From Thermothelomyces thermophilus ATCC 42464 (taxonomy: Eukaryota; Ascomycota; Sordariomycetes; Sordariales; Chaetomiaceae): a stretch of 64,000 bases of DNA. A program made the translations under genes and the position numbers. The stretch spans positions 558,001 to 622,000 of the forward strand of contig NC_016477.1 in the NCBI RefSeq assembly GCF_000226095.1, read 5' to 3'. The notes beneath the pieces are model-generated. The model was given only the letters and a program-made list of their open reading frames with translations. It searched no databases and was not told the DNA's origin. Of the stretch, positions 35,031 through 47,347 are shown piece after piece (positions within the stretch are counted from its first letter, which is position 1; each line of letters starts with the position of its first letter).

Positions 35031-36746
35031 CGTCATGCTTACCATCTGGCTCTATTTCTTTACCCTTTGAAATATGGGAGATCTGTAGTTGTTATAGGTT
35101 GCTAGTCTCAGATCAACCTAGTAACAGTTAGTGTTACTCGCATAGAAGGTTGATAAAGGGTTCACACTTGGAAAACAACATAAAAAAGGCATTATAATTT
35201 CTCTAGCACGATAACAACAAAGACTGTCTAATGGCTGAAGCAAGAGTTTAGCGCGTTCCCGACAGAGTTCAAGATGCCAGTAGACAAATGAGCATGTTGA
35301 GGGGAATGGTGTGCAGATGGGATGAAGAAATGACGAAAGAAGTAGTTTGATAGTTCCGGAAAAAAAGAAACTCGTTTGATGACTCGGCTCGAACGCGCGA
35401 CGGGAGGGGAGGGAAGGAGCGGGTTGAAGGAGAGAGTGTACTTACGCCTCCGCCGGAAATCACGAATACATGACTCCGAAGACATTGGGAAGGCAAGCGC
35501 GAACTGCAGGAAGCCAAGAACTCAGCGCGAAGACAAAGCAAGGTAATGCAACGCGAGAGCAAGGGAAACCAGAGCGACGAATGCAATGCGATGTAATGTT
35601 GCTGTGGCGGGTTAGCAGAAACACCAGGCTCAAGCACCCAGTGAGACCCTATCCGCACAGAGATGTTAGCACCAGGTTCAGAAGAGTTCGAGTTTCGGGG
35701 ACCGAAACGCGAACCAGCTGAGCCATCAGCGAGTCTCTACTTGTTGGAATACCAGACGATAGCTCGAGGGTTATAAGGGCATTTTCACCGTGCTTTTTTT
35801 GGGGGGGGGAGGGGGGAGGAAGGGGGTAGGAGGGGCGCTTGCCCGGCAGTGTTGAGGGCATCCAGAATTCGTCTGATCTTGTTGTGCTGTTGGCTCTGCC
35901 GCCAGGGGCAACCGGAGAGCACATGCTTGTGTAGGTAAATACAGACACTCCCTCCGCCCTTGGACTGCACACCGTATTGCCCGTAGCACCGGCTCGCCGC
36001 TCAGCAACCTCCAATATGGCTGTTACACCCCGACAAAGTCGTCGACGCCAATCTCCAAGGGTCGATCGGTTGGGGATGTTGATATCTCCCTAGGAGGTCT
36101 CTTCCCTTAAGATCTTCTCTGTGAATCCGAGAAGATCATGATGGCAGCAGAATCATGACAGCAAAAAGCCAGTTAATAGGTTGAGTGGGGAGTCTCCTAA
36201 TAAGCATAGCTTCATCCAACTCCGCAGATAACAAGGGGGGCGGGGGAGGGGACTCTCTTGAACATGATGAATTGTATGGCGAAGTTCAATGTGTATAATA
36301 AGGGCGCTGCTTCTGAATATCACGGCTGCCTAGTGAATATTGAGAGGAAGCAATGAGTTCCTATTAATCCGTACAATTCTTGCATTCGTCTTGCCGTCTG
36401 GTCCCCTCCACAATAACATATACCCCTGGGCAGCTCCAGGGGCAAACAGATACCGGCTGTTATGGAATACTTCAAACCATGAACTGCCAGATTGCCAGAG
36501 ATCTTGAACTTGGTTCGATGACTCGGACAATCCAATCCTACAATCACTTTGAACTTAACCGTAAGGCTTCAGATGCAGCATGATTCCATAGGCTCTAAAG
36601 CATTGCGGCTCAAACTTGATCATACACATAGTGTACATACAGTACATACTTGTACATACATACATACAGCCCGCTTCAGCCCCACAACACGCGGACGGGT
36701 AGTATACAGATCCCCTGGATATAGAGCTACACATTCTCCCCTCCAT
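35031..36746. other. Spacer between transposon block and mef2
   Basis: No supported gene. Base use becomes normal (CA and TG frequent). It holds a tRNA-like A-box segment near 35,640-35,735, a T7G9 tract at 35794-35809 followed by further G-runs, and a purine-rich G-run near 36,236-36,250. TACATAC-type repeats lie near 36,640-36,666, in the probable 3' region of mef2. Open frames here overlap on several strands and resemble nothing I know. Confidence 0.6.
35794..35809 (+). repeat. T7G9 tract
   Basis: Seven T followed by nine G, then AGGGGGGAGG. The same T(n)G(n) architecture recurs at 51980-52000 (T9G12) and, on the minus strand, at 54321-54338 (C9A9 on +). All three lie between genes. Confidence 0.85.
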
Positions 36747-39407
36747 TTACCCCAGGCGCTCTTCCAGAGCCCTTTCCCTAGGCCCCGTCACCAGCTCGAA
36801 CCCGCCAGGGTCCAATTGCAACGTGTGCCTCCCGCCCGTCATGCTCCTGAGCTGACTATCGTACTTCATCATCTCCTTCAGCGGCGCCTTGCCGATGATG
36901 GTCAGCATGCGGACGACTCCCTTCTTGGCGCCCCTCAGGCTCTGCACCGACTCGTACGGATCCGGCGGCACGTAGACCTTGGTGATGTCGATCGTCCCGG
37001 TCCCAGACGCCAGCGCCTCGTCGTCATCGGGCCGGCGCACCTCCAGCACCTGGCCTCCCCGCGCCGAGGCGAGATCGTGCTGGATTGCCGTTCCCGCTTC
37101 CTCGGGGCAGTGGATATGCACACGCGTAAAGGGCTCGAGGATTCCGACCTGGCCGCTGGCATGGGCTTCTTTGAGCGCGCCACGCACTGCGGAGAGGGCG
37201 GCGTTGGTGATGTGGCCGCCGGTGCTGGCGGTGCCAAAGAAATCGTGGGCGGGGTCGAAGGAGATGTGCACGTGGCAGCGGCGGATGGGGGCGCTGCGGC
37301 GCGGTCCGCGTGTGAGGCCTGCGATGGCCCCGTTGAAGAGCTGCTGGCGGACGAGTTCGGGGTCAAAGGGAAGCGTCTCCGCGTCACCAGCGCCCGAGGG
37401 TAGGATGGCGACGTGTATGATGTTGCCGTCGCGCTCGATGCTGGACTCGAGGAGCGTGTCGTGATGGTGCGCTTCGAGGGGTTCAATGGTGACCGTGCAG
37501 GCAGCCTTACCGGCCTTGTCGCGGATGGGGCGATCGTACACGGCGCGGTGCGGTTTGGTGGGGGCCAACAGGCATTCTGCGTACCCTACCTCGATCTCAC
37601 CCCACATGGCAGACTCCCGATCGATCTTGTAGTGCGTGAGGAGTCGATCCTGAGCAATCTCGAGGTGTAGCAGGCCCATGCCGGACAGGATCAGTTGGTC
37701 TGTCTTCTCGTCCTTGCTCCATCTTATGCTTGGATCCTCGCGCGACAGCTTCTTGAGGGCCTCCTCAAGCTTCTCGCCCGCCGTGCGCGAGTATGGCTCG
37801 ATGGCGATGAAGGCTACCGCAGGAGGCGTCTCGGGCGCTTTGATCCGTAGGTTTCTGAGTGCTTCGGGTGCAGTGTTACCATGGTGACGGGGAAAGGTGA
37901 TGAGAGTGTCTCCCGTACGGGCTGACTTGAGGCCAGTCATGGCACCAATGTGCCCGGTGGACAAGTGTGGGATTTCGTGGTGGTCCTTGGCCGATACGTG
38001 GAGGATGTGCTGGGGCTTCTCAAAGTTGTGCACATTGCTGTTCCACATGTGACTGCTCCGGCTGAAGGCGCCGTGGTAGACGCGGAGCCAGCTCATCATG
38101 CCGCGACGCGGGTCGTCGACGACTTTGAACACGTGAGCAAGAGCCACGATAGGATCCTGGTGTTGGTGGTGGCCCTTTTGCTTGACCTTCTGTTCCAGAA
38201 GTTGGGACAGGTTTTGCGCCTGAGCCCCCATGACCTCCAGCGGCGGCCTATCGATGGGGCTGGGGAGGAAGTCGATGACCCCATCCAACAGCGGCTGCAC
38301 CCCGATATTTCGCAGGCTTGCGCCCGCGAAGACCGGAGTAAACTTAGCTTCGCCGTCCAAGATTAGGCGCCGTATGGCTCGCTTGATGGACGCCGAAGAC
38401 ACGTCCTTTTCCAGTTCAAGAAACTCCTCCATAATTTGATCGTCGTTCTCTGACAGTGTCTCAATCAGCCGAAGACGGGCCGTCTCCATCTCCTCTCGCA
38501 ATGCCGGATAATCTTTGGCGATACTCTGCTCACTGACGACAGACATACTGCCAGTGCTGGAGAATCTCAGGCCATGGCGGTGGATGACATCAATGACGCC
38601 GATAAAGTCATCCTTGTGCCACCACGGGATCTGGCAGAGGAGAGGCCAGGTTCTCAACCGGGTTGCTACTTCCTGGACGGACCGTCTGAAGCTGGCGCCG
38701 TCCCGATCCAGCTTGTTAACAAAGAGCAACCGCGGAATCTTGGAGAGGTGTGCAGACTCCCAAACACGCTCGGTGTGTGTCTCGACGCCCTTGACCGAGT
38801 CGAGAATGCACACAGCGCCGTCCAGAACGGGTAGGCAGCGGTCCACCTCGTAGCGGAAGTCCTGATGACCGGGAGTGTCGATCAGGTTGATGGTCGTGGG
38901 CTCGTAGCCTGGCGGACAGAGCGATTTCGGAGGCCATTGGAAGGTGATGGCTGCGGACTGGATGGTGATGCCGCGCTCCCGCTCCATGGGCAGGAAATCG
39001 GTCGTGGTGTTTCCATGATCAACATCTAGACAGTCAGTGGAGGCTATTTCTGAGCATTTCCTGGCCACATACTCCCAAGATGGCGCGTCACGCCACTGTG
39101 ATACAGCATACGCTCGGTTGTGGTAGTCTTGCCCTGGGAGCTATCAGCGCTAGAACTGGTTGACAGCACAACATTTATGACCCACCGCATCGACATGGGC
39201 AATGATGCCAATGTTGCGAACACTCTCGATCCGCGCCTCGTGGTGAGCATGCTCGCTCGAGTAGCTCCGCGCGAACCCGCTCCGGGTCAATTGGGCGTTT
39301 CTCAGCACCAATATGGCCACAGGAAACACATTGGCAGGCAACAACCTGCTTGGGCCATAACGGCAGGTGCGGAGGGGGGCGCGGCTCAGCATCCCCAACC
39401 TCGCCAA
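36747..39407 (-). CDS. mef2: Mitochondrial ribosome-releasing factor 2 / EF-G2 (Mef2)
   Basis: Translation GTPase of the EF-G family that, with ribosome recycling factor, splits mitochondrial ribosomes after termination. Three exons (39407-39186, 39133-39073, 39025-36747) with introns of 52 and 47 bp give 853 codons plus stop. Residues 1-50 are Arg/Ser/Leu-rich with few acids, as in a mitochondrial targeting sequence, ending near SYSS. The G domain follows: HVDAGKTTTTE P-loop (about 71-81), RERGITIQSA switch I (about 110-119), DTPGHQDF switch II (144-151) and VNKLDRDG (197-204). EF-G domains II-V follow to TGPRERALEERLG. Both introns fall in the GTPase core, and splicing restores the P-loop exactly. 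Length and the MERERGITIQSAAITF wording fit Mef2 better than the translocase Mef1. Expected in the mitochondrial matrix. Confidence 0.93.
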
Positions 39408-40037
39408 GCTTTATTGAAATAAAGAATACAATTACAGTAGTAGACGGGAGTAGTATAGAGGGGTTGACAGAACCTCAGTCTGGCGATGCAAATGCCGGCG
39501 TGCTCATTCCACATCGCTCAGCACTGGGATTGAATGTGAAGTATGTGCTGTAGAACGAACGAGCATGAGAGACCAAGTCCGTACTCGTTCGTCCAGTACT
39601 AGTATACACGGCATCTCACATTCAATGACCAATTTCGGCGGTTTTGAGAGTTGCACATGCCGCGATTGCTTTTTCGAGACACTGCACATCTTCCCAGCTC
39701 AACGGCCCGTGCACACCCCGCTATCCCAAGCAGCTTGGCGCCAAGGCCGCTGTTCCCATTCATTCAATGCGCGGCAGCTGCGCACTCTTCCACTACCTAA
39801 CCGACGACGAGAGGAGCTGCGACAACGACTGCACAATTCCGACTGCGCGCCACGGTGGATTTGATTCTACTTTGTGGCAGGTTGAGCCAAACGATACCCT
39901 CACGACGCCCAGTGACTTGTGCTGGGCTAGCCTTTCGTTCTTATCCTAGCCCCCCACTTGGCCGACCTTGCACTCCTTGCATCTCGCGAGCAACACGTCA
40001 TCGCAATACGAGGCGCTTCTCCCGCTGAGCAGCCAGC
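39408..40037. promoter_or_regulatory. Divergent promoter region mef2 / vps17
   Basis: 630 bp between the start codons of two divergent genes, so it must hold both promoters. No clear TATA box or known operator is visible. A CT/TC-rich stretch precedes vps17. Overlapping short frames here show no recognisable product. Confidence 0.5.
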
Positions 40038-42050
40038 ATGGACTACACCTCTTCCATACACGACGCGGAGCACGCCGCCGAGGCTTCGCCTTGGGGAAAC
40101 TCTCCCACCTCGTCGCCCGGGCCTAACCAGTCCACCTTCGGCCCCATCGCCGGGGACACCCCGGGCTCGCCTTTCCGATACCCGAACTCGAACAATGGCC
40201 TAAACGATGACGGCGGTTTTGGGGGAAGTGACATCGACTATAGGAGGCCAGATACCGCGAGCACTGTCTCTCAGCCAACCGAACCTGAACCCGAGGTGTC
40301 AGCCGGGGTCGAGTCACACCCGGACCATCAGGATGTTGCTGGTGATCAAGGGCCACTTTCACAGCAGTTACAGCAGCAGCAGGAGCAGCAGCAACAACAA
40401 CAACAGCATCAAGAGCAGCAACCACAAAAGGCGACAGGCTCTATAGACCGAGCGCAGGAACAGCAGCAGCCCCGGAGGCCCCCGCCGCCGCAATTCAAAC
40501 TGCAGGCCAAGATTACCGGGCTCGAGCGCACCGGGCGCAAAGATCCCATTCTGCGCTTCGACGTCCATGTACGAGATTTCCATATTGAAGGACCGTGGCG
40601 TGGACCACTGCTAACGGACCCAGACAAACCTCCCGGCATTCCGAACAACCCAATACCGTGATGTTCGCCGCCTTCACTCGGAGTTCGTCAAGCTCGCCGA
40701 GCATTTGATCTCGGCGAACCCTGAAGCTATCGTGCCGTCTGTGCCTCCCCCCCTGACGTCCGCCGGTGCAGGCACCGAGGAAGACGAGATTCGGGTCAAA
40801 GCGTTAATGCAGCGTTGGTTCAACTACGTATGCAGCAATGAGGTCCTTATGCGCGACGACGAAATGGTCCTCTTCGTCGAGAGCGACTTTGGCTACAGTC
40901 CCATGGTTAAAAAGAAGCAGCCCGCAACCGGCGTGCGCCGCAAGATTCTCAAGCAGTTCGCCCCACCCCCAGACGACACCCCCGAACTGCAGGAGGCGCG
41001 GCCTATCGTCAAGCTGTTTTACCTCGGCGCCATGGATGCAGGCCACAAGGTGGACAAGCTGGTCAAATCGCGGAGAGGTTCGTCATGCTGTTCCCACTAC
41101 GCTTACCCAGCCATAAACTAAACATGTCTTTTTCAGGCCTCGGCCTCTCCGAATCGGATTTCGGGGTCAAACTCGGCTCAATGCACGTCCAGGAACCGCA
41201 TCCCGGCCTAGCCAATGCCTACCGCAAGCTCGGAAAGGTCATCCAAACAGTAGGCGATTACCACGCAGCGCAGGCCACCGCCGAGGCCACCACCATCGGC
41301 GACCCGCTCCAGTACCACTCACAAGACGCCTTTGTCGTCAAGGAAACCCTGACCAACCGCCAAATCCTCATCCGCGAGTTCCTCCAAGCCCAAGAAGCCA
41401 CGCGCAGCAGGCTCAACGCCGCCGACCGGCTCAAAGCCTCGTCCAACGTGCGCCGAGAAAAAGTCGACGAGGCGATTGCCTCCCTCGACGAAGCCCGCCA
41501 TAACGAGTTGGCGCTTCTTGAAAAGACGACCCGGGTCACGCAGAACCTGGTTCACGAGCGCCGCCGCTGGTTTGCCCGCACGGCCGCCGACCTGCGCCTC
41601 TCGATCCGTGAGTACGTGCTGCGCGAGATCGAGGCCGAGCGCCGCACCCTCGCGCTGCTCGAGAGCGCCCGCCCGGACATTCGCTCCATCGACTCCAGCG
41701 GGGGGCTCAGCCGGCTCGGCCGCGAGAGCCACCCACCCCACGCCATCCGCCGTACCAGCATGGCTGCCAGCCAGGGGCCCAAGGGCGACGCGTGGAGCGG
41801 CGTTCCCCGGCGCAGCGTGGATGTTCTGGGCCGGAGCGTGTCGGGGAGCCTCGTGGGCAGCTCGGTGGTCGAGGCGGCGGGAGAGGATGGCTCCTTTGCC
41901 GAGGGTGGAGAGCGCGGGGATCTGAGCGGCCGGACGCGGACTCTGAGCGGGGTTGCTGGAGTGAGGATGCCCGGTGTGTTGGAGGAGGACGATGAGGACC
42001 GGGTCGATGCGCGAAACGCAGCCAGCCGGTTGGCTGCGAGCACTTTTTAG
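40038..42050 (+). CDS. vps17: Retromer sorting nexin Vps17
   Basis: PX-BAR sorting nexin that pairs with Vps5 to form the membrane-bending half of the retromer, returning cargo receptors from endosomes to the Golgi. Three exons (40038-40568, 40624-41077, 41137-42050; introns 55 and 59 bp) give 632 residues. The N-terminal 150 residues are disordered and include a Gln-rich tract (about 115-135). A PX domain runs from about 153 (FKLQAKITGLERTGRKDPIL) through FRTTQYRDVRRLHSEF to VESDFGYSP near 260. A BAR-type helical region runs from about 320 to 555 (HPGLANAYRKLGKVIQTVGD; AADRLKASSNVRREKVDEAI; RRRWFARTAADLRLSIREYV). The tail is low in complexity. The wording of PX and BAR parts is that of fungal Vps17, not Vps5. 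The start is the first in-frame ATG after the upstream spacer. Confidence 0.93.
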
Positions 42051-42525
42051 AGTGACATATGCTGGGTCACGAGCCTGCTTACGGTTGGCCATGCCACAGT
42101 ATGCGTTGGTGCCGAGGTACCTAGGGCATGTCACGGTACACACTTATCATGATGATGAGGGCGGTTGGGCATGAGGTCAAGAGACTAAGCGGGTTGTTCC
42201 TGTCTAGTTCACAGTTTGTGTTTTTTTTTGAGGTTATAGTCATGTATCTGGGTGCATGGGCTTGCGTCATCGAGTAGGTGTTTTCACCGGCTTCTCGGCC
42301 CCTGACAATGCTGTGTCGAGGACGGCTTTTTGCTTCTTGTTGCATACATACACCTTGTCTTTAACACGGAAACTCGGCGTCAGGCGATATACTGCGTGCC
42401 CTGTCCCCGGGGTCCTCTCCAAACTCACCAGTTCAGTCTTCCCATCTGCTCCCCCACGGATCCCCACGAATCTCCCCGGACGACTCGGAATCCGGCCGGC
42501 AGGGCCGTCCCGTCGTTGTGCGGGC

Positions 42526-42547
42526 GGGGGGGGGGGGGGGGGGGGGG
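42526..42547. repeat. G22 homopolymer
   Basis: Uninterrupted run of 22 G, 128 bp before a C17 run at 42676-42692. The two runs are complementary and could pair, and the G strand could form a quadruplex. Homopolymers of this length are prone to slippage and assembly error, so the exact length is uncertain. Confidence 0.85.
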
Positions 42548-42675
42548 TTGAGGGAGAGACGGAACGGTGGTGGGAGCTCTTTGGGGCGACAACTTAGCTA
42601 TCTCTCGCACGGATCGTCAGGGTTCTCCTGCGCCGCGGCAGCAAACAAGACGGGCTGCTCTGCAACATGCAGCCG

Positions 42676-42692
42676 CCCCCCCCCCCCCCCCC
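42676..42692. repeat. C17 homopolymer
   Basis: Uninterrupted run of 17 C, the complement of the nearby G22 run. It lies in the 3' flank of vps17 and outside any supported gene. Confidence 0.85.
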
Positions 42693-45600
42693 TCTTTCGG
42701 GTTTTTAATTCCGACGTATCTGCCACCTTTCCGCCTGCGAGATCGCCTCACCCGGCCCACATGCAATTATCCAGAAGGCTTTTTTTTTTCTTGTGCCGTC
42801 CCGGATGAGGCGAGCCGCCAGACCTGCAGGCTGCAGGCTCACCGCCTCGTCTCCAAGGTATCGGTAGTGTAGACGGGCGTTCCGTGCTGTACTGCAAGTA
42901 TTGCGAAATGGTTTACTCCGTATGTACTCCTTGGACCAATGTATGTATAGTAGTATGTATGTACATACAATCTGATCCGTACACATGGAAGGAAGCGGGC
43001 GATGGGTATGGGATGCAGGCGGAGCTGCCTTCGTGTGTGCCGCTCTCGCGAACCAGGCTTGAAGGGGAAAAAAAATAAAAAATAAAAAAGCCTCCGGCGA
43101 CGCTGCCTTGAGGTCTCACTGCATCGGCCGGCGTGAAGAGGATATCAAGCCGAGCTTCGGATGGCATTGGTGGGTGACACCAACCGGGTGCGCATGCGTC
43201 TGTGTCTGTGTGTGCTGTGTACTAGTATGCGTGTCTTATGAGCGCGGACCAGGGCTAATGCGCGCGCAAATCTGGGCGTTCTGACGTCTCGATGCTCCTC
43301 GGTGCTGCCTCGTGCCTTGCAGGCGAGATGGGCGAGCTCCCTGGGCTTGCGTAACCTCGTCCGGATCGCCGAGCCGTCCCCGAAATCAACCGTGGACGGA
43401 GGAACCTTGCTCTTCTACACTACGAGGGAGCCACGTCCGGCCATGCCGGGAGCGGTGGAACAGGCATGCGTGAAGCTCTCGGCCTGGCGGAGATGGCGCA
43501 AAGGTTCTCAGGGCCAGGGACGATACGACGGTGCTCGCGGTGTGAGCGCACTCACCGACGGGATTGGCTGTTGCGGAGCTGAAATTCGAAGCAGGGTTTC
43601 TTGACGAACATCACGGATGCATCGTGGTTGCTGTCGGTCATCACTGCAGCAGGGTCGCAACACTAGCGTAGTGCGAACGTTGCAGTGCGTGACTCCCCTG
43701 GAGACTGCTGTTTGCTGGCCGTGGGCCGTGGGCACAGACATGTTCCTTCCTGATAAAGCTGATATCTGGCCGTTTATGGAAGTCTCGGGTTTCCAGATTC
43801 AGGTTGCTTGCCAGATATGAGGTAGCGGAACATTGAGCGAACATCAAGCTCGTAATGTTGGACCTCAGACAAGGCCGAGGTGCCATAAAAAAGAGAGGGC
43901 ATAGTGTACTTGCTGGGCCTGGGAAAGCTGCTGGCCGAGAGCCGACGACAGCTCCACTTTACCTCTCTCTCTGTGCTATTGCTGGTGATATCGTGGGGCT
44001 AGGTAGCAGTGTAGTCCGTAGTTACTCTTTTGTCTTGTTTTCTTGTTGAGCCTCCATACGAACCCCTGTTCAACTTTGGATTTCTCCGACGTTCGCCCAA
44101 GTTTCACGATTGGACACTTCAGTCAATGTCGTCCATGGTGGACATGGTAGTGTAGAACCGGAGACAACAGCAGGAGCAAGCATCCGACGAGCGACGCCCG
44201 GCTGAATTGGTGTCGGAAGGCTGCTGTATCTGATAACGTATGGCGTCGCTCCCATCTGTTATCTGCGTCTGCAGTGAGATTCGAACCACCAGCCGAGTTG
44301 CCGGCGACACTGCTTGGTCCGACTTTAGATAAGGGTCAAACAGATGTACAGCCTCACCGACACACACCTCGGTCCTGCTGTGCACGCACACGCAGGATGA
44401 ACAAGTTGGCACCGCAGGATTGACCAGGGGCTCTCATGGAATCCCGGATTCCCGAGGAAGTTTTTTTGCACTGTCCCTAGGCGAGGATTCCGTTCTGATG
44501 GCGACTTAGGGCGGTGGTTAAGTTACACTAGTTAGTGTAGACTGGGGCCCCGTTCGCACCGTTTCATAAGCCAGGAATGGGTGCAAACCCCTGTTCTGCC
44601 ATGTGCGCCTCACGATAGGACCGGCAAAATGGGAGAAGTCGAGATCAACCTGACAGGATCAAAGTCTTCGGCGACAGAAGGGGGCGAGTCGCCTCTATCG
44701 CGCCGGACTCGTCCTCTAATAAAGCCTTGACGGTACTCCATAGTCCTTCGGCGTTCCTCCAGCACCCCACTAACGTAACTAGACGAACGTGTTGACACCG
44801 TGCCGTAATGATTGGCGGTCGTCGGTTGGTGGCTGCCGGACCGGCTGAAGACACATTGATGTGCGTGACGGTTGGGGTACACCAGTACTGTAAAGGAAGG
44901 ATGCTGGTGGGATTGCGAGTTGGAGGCGTAGGATCCGCTCCGCACGAAGATCTCGCCGCGGATAGAGTTGTCGAGGGCAATCACTTCTTCGCTTAGTCGG
45001 AGGCAACAGATTGGTGGTGATTGTTCTGCTCTTCGGATTTTAATCTATAGAGTTTACCTGAGATGTATACGTCAAAATGTATGTATGTATTATATATATG
45101 TATGTACAGATAGGGGACGAGATTTCCTGATATCTCTGACCTACCTGAAGTACGTAACGTCAAGTATACAGTCCTGCGTAAATGTGAGCCATACTCGAGC
45201 CGTTGGCAGCGACACCATTAGGAGGTCGCATTCGGCACTGAGCGTCTTATACAGAGAGACATGGCCGTCGTGCCATCTTGAACAAGGTACTAGTATGTAA
45301 CGGAATGTACATCCGGGATGTACAGTGATCTGCTCAAACGTATCATGCGGAAACCCGGTCTAACGCAGTAGGCCTGGCGACAAGTTCCAGCTAAGAGTTG
45401 GAGATCAAATCGGAGAACAAGGTGGTAAGTCTAAGATCTAACGTTCGGTCTCCACTCGTTCTTGAGCGTTGAGCAGCGCTTTTCTACTGTGTAAACCCAG
45501 GTAGGCACGACGGGTAACATACCAGTTTCGAGTGTCCCCGCTCCTTCCTGGGCAGCAAAAGTTCTTGCCTATGCCAACAAGGTGTTTAATCCTCTTGTGG

Positions 45601-47347
45601 TTTCACCACGATAAACTTTTTCTGGCCCCTGTTCCTCTGCTCGCGTCATCGAAACTCTTGACTCCACAATCTGGAACACACCCCTCCCCCCCGGCCTCCG
45701 AGTTTTTCTCTGATTCCTGTCTCGGCGTTCCTCTCCCAACTTTATCAACGCTATGGTGCGATTCTACACTAAAGGTGGCTGTCTCGCATCCGCGTAAGAG
45801 TCCGGGATCGGACAGCAAATGCAATAGAGCTAGATAAGCGACGGGATTACTGCGGCGATAGCGGCGTCTTTTAAATCCTCCTCAACAAAGCAAGCACCGG
45901 GTGGTGGCACACACACAAGCAACAGAGAGCTTCCGCCACAGAAGTTGAAACAACAGGTACCATCATCCATTTTTTTTTTTTTGATATCGCCACGACCGCA
46001 GTCGTTTCGCCATTTCACGGCCCGAAGGAAATCATGGGCGATGACGTGCTCGCACGAAAGACATCTATTCGCTGCCATTCCGGCGGCCAGCGGACGGGTG
46101 AAGATTGATGTAGTGTAGCCCCATCCGCACCAAGCGCAACCAAGCTGCCTGTGTTGGGCTCAACCAACCGCGGATCCACAGAACGCTGCATTGCTGCTGC
46201 ATGGCTGCTGCATGGAAGCCGGCTATCCCTCCCGCAGAGCTTCTGTCGGAAGCACCTCATCGACCAGAGCTCCACCACACCACTGGACAAGACCCCAGAC
46301 GGGACAGGCCCTCGCTCGCAGTGAGCCCGGGATTGCAACAAGTCTGGCCGAAACCAGCGCGTTTAGCCCAGGGAAGGATGTAGTTACATACATACACCAC
46401 AGTACATACATCCTTTTTTGCATCCTTGAGCCCGTTCAGTGCTCCACGGACCGGACGGATGCTTGCCCGCTGCGACCACTCAGGGCTGCCCTGCAGCTGG
46501 TCCGAGCCCGGCTGAAGACCGCACACAGTAAAAGTATCCATGGATGGCCTGGATGTCGCGATCTCCCGTCCAACGTTGATAGACATGGGGTGGTGGGTGC
46601 TCATGCCGAGGATTGGGATTGGGCGTTTGGCACACTAATCTGCTTCAACATGCTCTCCCGAGATTATCGGGGGCTGCTGCTCTGGAGCGCACCGCGCTTA
46701 GCTTTCTAACCCTTGTACGGACCGTACTTCGTACACACAGGAGATAACTCGTCGGTATCTGACTGGCGAGCCCGGCTGGGCGCCTGCTGGCTCCGGACGA
46801 CGCATCTTGACCTCCGCTCCTGGACCTTGCATCCCCTTGACCATTGTCGCTCCTTTTCTGTTGCTCTCGTCGGCCTCGGACGATCCGTGCCGGGAATGAC
46901 ACATTGCAGCACGTCAACAGTTGATGCCATGACGGCCAAACCCTCGATACCGTACTTAAGGTGTGGGGGTTCTGCCCGCCTTCCCATCCTCCGTCTCTAA
47001 GCACCTCACCATCCCCGCGTCTACATACACTACTTCCGTACTCGTCGCTTGCTGTTGCTAGTCAAGCCCTAGATATACAAGGGGGTTACAGACTTGCCAC
47101 CCCGTCTTCCGTGAAAGACCATTCCGCTCGAACCCCTGGACCTTCTACACCATCTTCTATCCCACCCCCCCCGGCCCCCGGGGGCCATCCCGCGCTGCGG
47201 TCGTCGAGCAAGAGCCGAAATCTTCTCCAACGGCGCGGAGCTGCACCCCAGACCCCACGGGGAATCCCTTCTCGTTGGCCAAGCTCGCCTTATCCCACGC
47301 TTCATCCCACGTTTCATCCCACTTACGCTAGCGGCTGCCCTATCGAG

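Larger units (their letters stand above)
42051..47347. other. 5.3-kb gene-free stretch
   Basis: No convincing coding region on either strand: open frames are short, overlap each other in several frames and have no recognisable motif or intron logic. It contains a G22 run (42526-42547), a C17 run (42676-42692), T-rich and A-rich runs (42780-42790, 43070-43090, 45970-45982), and TATG/CATA repeats near 42,940-42,970, 45,080-45,110 and 46,385-46,410. One isolated tRNA B-box-like word occurs near 44,278. The last few hundred bases are the likely 5' leader and promoter of the dehydrogenase gene. A non-coding transcript cannot be excluded. Confidence 0.6.

Noticed and set aside
35269-36014. Several overlapping minus-strand frames of 60-129 codons
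   Set aside because: Three frames overlap in the same DNA, one runs through G-runs and another through the tRNA-like segment; no recognisable product.
44240-44360. Possible minus-strand tRNA (GGTTCGAATCTCAC word)
   Set aside because: The T-arm does not pair properly and no complementary acceptor stem or D-arm is found upstream.
44610-45006. Minus-strand frames of 111-124 codons in the 5.3-kb spacer
   Set aside because: Two frames over the same bases with equal length, no motif and no splice logic linking them to neighbours.
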